Positions 59,359 to 64,000 of a DNA stretch of 64,000 nucleotides are shown here, one piece after another. The translations under genes and the position numbers were made by a program. Origin of the DNA: Hydractinia symbiolongicarpus. Its lineage: Eukaryota > Cnidaria > Hydrozoa > Anthoathecata > Hydractiniidae. The stretch spans positions 28,515,501-28,579,500 of the forward strand of contig NC_079880.1 in the NCBI RefSeq assembly GCF_029227915.1, written 5' to 3'. The notes below the pieces were generated by a model. That model saw only the letters and a program-made list of their open reading frames with translations, made no database searches and was not told the origin of the DNA. Position 1 is the stretch's first letter. Every line of letters starts with the position of its first letter.

Positions 59359-62115
59359 TTCTTTGTATACTTTTGACTATACGGTCTGAGTCCAGGATTT
59401 ACGGGAAATCGCGGGTTTTCGTTTGCCGGCGATTAAACTTCTTTTATTCAGCGTCTCATCAAAAATGAAAACATTTTTGAAAACTACAAGTCTCATGCGT
59501 TTTAGTGGTGAAAAGATAATTTAAAAAATCGTTTTGGAAGTAAGTTTACTCACAGGGTACTTTCTTTGTATGCATTCGACTATACGGGCCAAGCCCGGGA
59601 TTTACGGGAAATCGCGGGTTTTCGTTTGCCGGCGATTAAACCGCTTTCATTAAGCGTCTCATCAAAAATGAAAACATTTCTGAAAACTAAAAGTCTCATG
59701 CGTGTTAGTGGTGAAAAAATAATTTAAAAAATCGTTCGGGAAATGAGTTTACTCCCTGGGTACCTTCTTTGTATACTTTTGACTATACGGGCCGAGTCCG
59801 GGATTTACGGGAAATCGCGGGTTTTCTTTTGCCAGCGATTAAACTTCTTTTATTCAGCGTCTCATCAAAAATGAAAACATTTTTAAAAACTACCAGTCTC
59901 ATGGGCTTTAGTGGTGAAATAATAATTTAAAAAATCGTTCGGGAAATGAGTTTACTCCCTGGGTACTTTCTTTGTATACATTTGACTATACGGGCCGAGT
60001 CCGGGGTTTACGGGAAATGGCGGGTTTTCGTTTGCCGGCGATTAAAGTTCCTTTATTCAGCGTCTCATCAAAAATGATAACATTTTTGAAAACTACAAGT
60101 CTCATGCGTTTTAGTGGTGAAACGATAATTTAAAAAATCGTTTTGGAAATGAGTTTACTCCCTGGGTACCTTCTTTGTATACTTTTGACTATACGGGCAG
60201 AGTCTTGGATTTACGGGAAGTCGCGGGTTTTCGTTTGCCGGCGATTAAACTTCTTTTATTCAGCGTCTCATCAAAAATGAAAACATTTTTAAAAATTACA
60301 AGTCTCATGGGCTTTAGTGGTGAAATAATAATTTAAAAAATCGTTCGGAAAATGAGTTTACTCCCTGGGTACTTTCTTTGTATACTTTTGATTATACGGG
60401 CCTAGTCCGGGATTTACGGGAAATCGCAGGTTTACGTTTGCCGGCGATTAAACTTCTTTTATTCAGCGTCTCATCAAAAATGAAAACATTTTTGTAAACT
60501 ACAAGTCTCATGCGTTTTAGTGGTGAAAAAATAATTTAAAAAATCGTTTGGGAAATGAGTTTACTTCCTGGGTACTTTCTTTGTATACTTTTGACTATAC
60601 GGGCCGAGTCCGGGGTTTACGGGAAATGGCGGGTTTTCGTTTGCCGGCGATTAAAGTTCTTTTATTCAGCGTCTCATCAAAAATGATAACATTTTTGAAA
60701 ACTACAAGTCTCATGCGTTTTAGTGGTGAAACGATAATTTAAAAAATCGTTTTGGAAATGAGTTTACTCACAGGGTACTTTCTTTGTATATTTTCGACTA
60801 TACGGGCCAAGCCCGGGATTTACGGGAAATCGCGGGTTTTCGTGTGCCGACGATTAAACCACTTTCATTTAGCGTCTCATCAAAAATGAAAACAAATCTG
60901 AAAACTACAAGTCTCATGCGTTTTAGTTGTGAGAAAAGAATTTAAAAAATCGTTCGGGAAATGAGTTTACTCCCTGGGTACCTTCTTTGTATACTTTTGA
61001 CTATACGGGCAGAGTCTGGGATTTACGGGAAGTCGCGGGTTTTCGTTTGCCGGCGATTAAACTTCTTTTATTCAGCGTCTCATCAAAAATGAAAAAATTT
61101 TTAAAAATTACAAGTCTCATGGGCTTTAGTGGTGAAATAATAATTTAAAAAATCGTTCGGAAAATGAGTTTACTTCCTGGGTACTTTCTTTGTATACGTT
61201 TGATTATACGGGCCGAGTCCGGGATTTACGGGAAATCGCAGGTTTTCATTTGCCGGCGATTAAACTTCTTTTATTCAGCGTCTCATCAAAAATGAAAACA
61301 TTTTTGTAAACTACAAGTCTCATGCGTTTTAGTGGTGAAAAAATAATTTAAAAAATTGTTTGGGAAATGAGTTTACTTCCTGGGTATTTTCTTTGTATAC
61401 TTTTGACTATACGGGCCGAGTCCGGGGTTTACGGGGAATGGCGGGTTTTCGTTTGCCGGCGATTAAAGTTCTTTTATTCAGCGTCTCATCAAAAGTGATA
61501 ACATTTTTGAAAACTACAAGTCTCATGCGTTTTAGTGGTGAAACGATAATTTAAAAATACGTTTTGGAAATGAGTTTACTCACAGGGTACTTTCTTTGTA
61601 TATTTTCGACTATACGGGCTAAGCCCGGGATTTACGGGAAATCGCGGGTTTTCGTTTGCCGGCGATTAAACCACTTTCATTTAGCGTCTCATCAAAAATG
61701 AAAACATTTCTGAAAACTACAAGTCTCATGCGTTTTAGTGGTGAAAAAATAATTTAAAAAATCGTTCGGGAAATGAGTTTACTCCCTGGGTACCTTCTTT
61801 GTCTACTTTTGACTATACGGGCAGAGTCCGGGATTTACGGGAAATCGCGGGTTTTCTTTTGCCGGCGATTAAACTTCTTTTAATCAGCGTCTCATCAAAA
61901 ATGAAAACATTTTTAAAAACTACAAGACTCATGGGCTTTAGTGGTAAAATAATAATTTAAAAAAACGTTCAGGAAATGAGTTTACTCCCTGGGTACTTGC
62001 TTTGTATACTTTTGACTATACGGGCCGAGTCCGGGATTTACGGGAAATCGCGGGTTTTCGTTTGCCGGCGATTAAACCACTTTCGTTAAGCGTCTCATCA
62101 AAAATGAAAACATTT
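59359..62115 (+). repeat. 2.76-kb segment repeated at 3,451-bp offset, copy 2
   Basis: The left join is a B*/A chimera with the switch between 59359 and 59384: the upstream part matches the B* monomer near 57500 and the downstream part matches 55931 onward. The right end is a B/A fusion in the window 62090-62115, beyond which the sequence matches 58868 onward, so one monomer was removed there. One difference from copy 1 is GTCCAGGATT (59391) versus GTCCGGGATT. Confidence 0.87.
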
Positions 62116-63570
62116 TTAAAAATTACAAGTCTCATGGGCTTTAGTGGTGAAATAATAATTTAAAAAATCGTTCGGGAAATGAGTTTACTCCCTGGGTACT
62201 TTCTTTGTATACTTTTGACTATACGGGCCGAGTCCGGGATTTACGGGAAATCGCGGGTTTTCGTTTGCCGGCGATTAAACCACTTTCACTAAGCGTCTCA
62301 TCAAGAATGAAAACATTTCTGAAAACTACAAGTCTCATGCGTTTTAGTGGTGAAAAAATAATTTAAAAAATCGTACGGGAAATGAGTTTACACCCTGGGT
62401 ACTTTCTTTGTATACTTTTGACTATACGGGCCGAGTCTGGGATTTACGGGAAGTCGCGGGTTTTCGTTTGCCGGCGATTAAACTTCTTTTATTCAGCGTC
62501 TCATCAAAAATGAAAACATTTTTGAAAACTACAAGTCTCATGCGTTTTAGTGGTGAAAAAATAATTTAAAAAATCGTTCGGGAAATGAGTTTACTCCCTG
62601 GGTACCTTCTTTGTCTACTTTTGACTATACGGGCAGAGTCCGGGATTTACGGGAAATCGCGGGTTTTCTTTTGCCGGCGATTAAACTTCTTTTAATCAGC
62701 GTCTCATCAAAAATGAAAACATTTTTAAAAACTACAAGACTCATGGGCTTTAGTGGTAAAATAATAATTTAAAAAAACGTTCAGGAAATGAGTTTACTCC
62801 CTGGGTACTTGCTTTGTATACTTTTGACTATACGGGCCGAGTCCGGGATTTACGGGAAATCGCGGGTTTTCGTTTGCCGGCGATTAAACCACTTTCGTTA
62901 AGCGTCTCATCAAAAATGAAAACATTTCTGAAAACTACAAGTCTCATGCGTTTTAGTGGTGAAAAAATAATTTAAAAAATCATTCGGGAAATGACTTTAT
63001 TCCCTGGGTACCTTCTTTGTATACTTTTGACTATACGGGCAGAGTCTGGGATTTACGGGAAGTCGCGGGTTTTCGTTTGCTGGCGATTAAACTTGTTTTT
63101 TTCAGCGTCTCATCAAAAATGAAAACATTTTTAAAAATTACAAGTCTCATGGGCTTTAGTGGTGAAATAATAATTTAAAAAATCGTTCGGGAAATGAGTT
63201 TACTCCCTGGGTACTTTCTTTGTATACTTTTGACTATACGGGCCGAGTCCGGGATTTACGGGAAATCGCGGGTTTTCGTTTGCCGGCGATTAAACCACTT
63301 TCACTAAGCGTCTCATCAAGAATGAAAACATTTCTGAAAACTACAAGTCTCATGCGTTTTAGTGGTGAAAAAATAATTTAAAAAATCGTACGGGAAATGA
63401 GTTTACACCCTGGGTACTTTCTTTGTATACTTTTGACTATACGGGCCGAGTCTGGGATTTACGGGAAGTCGCGGGTTTTCGTTTGCCGGCGATTAAACTT
63501 CTTTTATTCAGCGTCTCATCAAAAATGAAAACATTTTTGAAAACTACAAGTCTCATGCGTTTTAGTGGTG
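62090..63570 (+). repeat. 5-monomer duplication (1,015 bp), complete plus partial copy
   Basis: 62090-63104 is followed by a partial second copy at 63105 to about 63570. The markers TCAAGAATGAAAAC (62301 and 63316) and CGTACGGGAAATGAG with ACACCCTGGG (about 62373 and 63388) are 1,015 bases apart. The copies separate where the first continues as GAAAAAATAA and the second as GAAAAGATAA. Confidence 0.8.
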
Positions 63571-63903
63571 AAAAGATAATTTAAAAAATCGTTTTGGAAG
63601 TAAGTTTACTCACAGGGTACTTTCTTTGAATGCATTCGACTATACGGGCCAAGCCCGGGATTTACGGGAAATCGCGGGTTTTCGTTTGCTGGCGATTAAA
63701 CTTCTTTTATTCAGCGTCTCATCAAAAATGAAAACATTTTTGAAAACTACAAGTCTCATGCGTTTTAGTGGTGAAAAGATAATTTAAAAAATCGTTTTGG
63801 AAGCAAGTTTACTCACAGGGTACTTTCTTTGAATGCATTCGACTATACGGGCCAAGCCCGGGATTTACGGGAAATCGCGGGTTTTCGTTTGCTGGCGATT
63901 AAA
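63498..63903 (+). repeat. Single class C monomer duplicated in tandem
   Basis: 63498-63700 and 63701-63903 are both class C monomers with GAATGCATTCGAC and TTTGCTGGCG. The difference I see is GGAAGTAAG versus GGAAGCAAG. Elsewhere a C monomer is normally followed by B, so this is a recent one-monomer gain. Confidence 0.85.
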
Positions 63904-64000
63904 CCACTTTCACTAAGCGTCTCATCAAAAATGAAAACATTTCTGAAAACTACAAGTCTCATGCGTTTTAGTGGTGAAAAAAAAAATTTAAAAAATCGTT
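63904..64000 (+). repeat. Partial class B monomer cut by the window end
   Basis: It starts AAACCACTTTCACTAAGCG, has TTTCTGAAAAC and a long A-run (GAAAAAAAAAATTT), and stops at ATCGTT. The array therefore continues to the right. Confidence 0.9.

Larger units (their letters stand above)
1..64000 (+). repeat. 203-bp satellite DNA array, about 315 head-to-tail monomers
   Basis: The landmark GATTAAAC, or a close variant, recurs every 202-204 bases from the first line to the last, always in the same orientation, and every line can be assigned to a monomer. The spacing is usually 203. The 202-base units come from specific one-base deletions, such as AATTTAAAAATCG in class D or TTTCTTTTATAC in one class A variant. 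The window begins two bases before a monomer landmark and ends inside a monomer, so the array continues on both sides. The monomer is AT-rich in its first half (hand count about 30% GC) and GC-rich in its last 53 bases (about 55%). A period of 203 is close to one nucleosome plus linker. Known behaviour of such arrays suggests a centromeric or heterochromatic satellite; the clade is not determined. Confidence 0.98.
52536..64000 (+). repeat. Domain IV: mosaic of 1,015-bp and 3,451-bp offset duplications
   Basis: The region mixes domain I style C and B monomers (GGAAGTAAG, GCGTGTTAG), D monomers with TTTGGGAAATGAG and ACTTCCTGGG followed by C2 (54224, 57097, 60548), B* monomers (57410, 59240, 60860) and B monomers with GGGCACCTTCTTTGCATAC (52452, 53467, 54685, 55700, spaced 1,015, 1,218 and 1,015). 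The monomer type can be followed to the last base. No gene is present. Confidence 0.8.

Noticed and set aside
28491-61554. About twenty open frames of 60-75 codons on both strands with similar translations (for example 28491-28685, 52834-53028, 29475-29672 minus)
   Set aside because: Each is one monomer read from an ATG in GGAAATGAGTTTAC to the stop in AATTTAA, or the reverse-strand equivalent. Their similarity is that of the DNA repeat. There is no signal of coding selection, no ribosome binding or splice context, and no homologous family that I recognise.
1-64000. CRISPR array, since units repeat regularly
   Set aside because: The units are contiguous with no unique spacers. The whole 203-base unit is repeated, and CRISPR repeats are 20-50 bases separated by unrelated spacers.
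1-64000. Array of rRNA, tRNA, 5S or snRNA genes
   Set aside because: No conserved rRNA or tRNA motif is visible. The A and B boxes of a pol III promoter are not recognisable in the monomer, and the T-runs inside it would terminate pol III transcripts early.
1-64000. Inverted array segment or foreign insertion such as a retroelement
   Set aside because: I scanned for reversed monomer landmarks (GTTTAATCGCC) and for stretches lacking the 203-base landmark and found none.
1-64000. Assignment to a named satellite family or species
   Set aside because: I do not recognise this monomer as a published family. A database search with one monomer would decide, and naming one from memory would be a guess.

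Overview
The whole 64 kb window is one uninterrupted satellite DNA array: about 315 copies of a roughly 203-bp monomer, all head to tail on the same strand. I found no non-satellite sequence: no gene, transposon, tRNA, rRNA, CRISPR array or inversion. An array this long, with a nucleosome-sized monomer and multi-monomer higher-order repeats (HORs), points to a eukaryotic centromeric, pericentromeric or other heterochromatic block. The sequence alone does not fix the clade. CpG is not depleted (12 per 203 bp in a class A monomer, about 1.7 times expectation by hand count), which fits a genome with little germline CpG methylation, such as many invertebrates, but does not prove it. GC is about 38%. 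Each monomer has an AT-rich, A-tract-rich first half and a GC-rich last quarter.

Monomers fall into four classes with diagnostic bases, mostly in the fixed order D-C-B-A. D has TTTTTGTAAAC. C has GAAAAGATAA, TTTTGGAA, ACTCACAGGG and a SmaI site CCCGGG. B has CACTTTCA, ATTTCTGAAAAC and a KpnI site GGTACC. A has TTTTTAAAAA, ATGGGCTTTAG and GAAATAATAA. The basic tetramer (about 812 bp) is combined with CBA trimers and BA dimers into larger HORs.

Layout. Domain I (1-24538) consists of HOR blocks opening with a D monomer at 3, 2640, 6291, 8927, 12780 and 17646 (13, 18, 13, 19 and 24 monomers, the last block open-ended). It contains a 4,866-bp tandem duplication (9548-14413 and 14414-19279) and an 8-monomer duplication (18051-19672 and 19673-21294). 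Domain II (24539-37325) is marked by a variant C class (C2: AAAGTTCTTTTATTC, ATGATAACA, GAAACGATAA) and a variant B class (B*: AACAAATCTG), with 5- and 7-monomer HORs. Domain III (37326-52535) holds three dispersed copies of a roughly 2.0-2.2 kb segment marked by ATTGGACTA and GTCACATGCG, interleaved with pieces of the domain I HOR. Domain IV (52536-64000) is a mosaic of 1,015-bp duplications and a 2.76-kb segment repeated at a 3,451-bp offset.

Nothing here encodes protein. The short open frames of 60-102 codons repeat because the monomer repeats; 203 is not a multiple of 3 and each frame is normally closed inside the conserved AATTTAA. What looks functional, if anything does, is at DNA level. 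Each monomer carries up to three dyad-symmetric elements and a four-tract G3 motif that overlaps one of them. Many chimeric monomers record unequal crossovers or conversions, and at least eight of them switch class inside the same 23-26 bp segment containing a perfect dyad.

All coordinates, class assignments and similarities were read by eye. Boundaries of duplications are accurate to a few tens of bases unless a diagnostic-base window is given.
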